From Fidelibacterota bacterium (GTDB lineage: Bacteria > Fidelibacterota > UBA2242 > JAFGTP01): a stretch of DNA of 15,298 nt. A program made the translations under genes and the position numbers. A model generated the notes under the pieces. The model had not been told where the DNA came from and did not search any database. It saw nothing but the letters and a program-made list of their open reading frames with translations. Shown here in pieces: positions 15,071-15,298 of this stretch; positions within the stretch are counted from its first letter, which is position 1, and every line of letters starts with the position of its first letter. The DNA is taken from assembly GCA_021734005.1 (NCBI GenBank), contig JAIPJV010000016.1:1-15298 (forward strand). The letters run 5' to 3'.

Positions 15071-15298
15071 TTATTTGACTACCAGGCTGACAAGTTTATT
15101 GGGAACGACAATTTTTTTGACCAATTCACCTTTATCCAGATATTTTTGGACATTTTCAATATCGAGCGCTTTTTCAATGCAGGTTTCTTTATCAGCATCT
15201 TTTTGAATGGAAAATTGCCCACGAACTTTGCCATTAACCTGGACAGCCATTTCTATTGTTTCTTCTTTGACCATTTCTTCATCCCAATCCGGCCATTC
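15071..15298 (-). CDS. leuS: Leucyl-tRNA synthetase, C-terminal 75 residues (cut by right edge)
   Basis: The last part of the enzyme that charges tRNA-Leu. The frame is open from base 15298 to a TAA at 15071. It begins EWPDWDEEMV, as in the conserved WP.WDEE segment before the C-terminal domain. It continues with the bacterial LeuRS hallmark VQVNGKVRGQFSI, then KYLDKGELVKKIVVPNKLVSLVV, which matches the family's final strand. The catalytic domain, the KMSKS loop and the editing domain lie outside the window. The ATG at 15274 is internal, not a start. Confidence 0.95.
   Translation of the reverse strand, partial: EWPDWDEEMVKEETIEMAVQVNGKVRGQFSIQKDADKETCIEKALDIENVQKYLDKGELVKKIVVPNKLVSLVVK

Overview
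The window looks like a stretch of chromosome from a bacterium of low to moderate G+C, probably an anaerobe or fermenter. It has a bacterial-type V/A-ATPase operon, the end of a bacterial leucyl-tRNA synthetase, ElbB and MntP. V-type ATPases of this kind occur in Halanaerobiales and other clostridia-like Firmicutes, spirochaetes and Thermus relatives. I cannot fix the lineage from sequence alone. No transposase, integrase, CRISPR array, tRNA or rRNA was seen.

Positions 1-6926 (minus strand) hold a V-type ATPase operon, read right to left. It starts with a newly noted 45-residue single-pass membrane ORF (GTG start, absent from standard long-ORF calls). Then come a coiled-coil stalk subunit (H/G type) and subunits C, I, K (proteolipid), F, E, A and the N-terminal part of B, which runs off the left edge. 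Genes abut or overlap by a few bases, so this is one translationally coupled unit. Subunit D and the rest of B should lie beyond base 1. A promoter-like pair at 6933-6961 would start the transcript almost exactly at the GTG of the small ORF.

Positions 7128-12538 (plus strand) are visibly richer in A+T. They hold a UPF0158-family gene and then a three-gene group: two large proteins resembling XPB-associated proteins, and a complete XPB/Rad25-type superfamily 2 helicase. The pair of a Helicase_C_3-type protein and XPB resembles the mycobacterial Rv0862c-Rv0861c pair. Here there is one additional protein in front, which may be a divergent relative of the second. This is the most interesting part of the window. 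The two flanking intergenic stretches carry inverted repeats: an alternating AGGAGT/ACTCCT series at 6966-7023 and a two-stem structure at 7681-7766.

Positions 12588-15298 (minus strand) hold ordinary housekeeping genes: elbB; a 302-base gap with a GTG-rich degenerate repeat; mntP, overlapping by ATGA a PP-loop ATPase that resembles tRNA-thiolating enzymes; and, behind a clear terminator, the C-terminal end of leuS, cut by the right edge.
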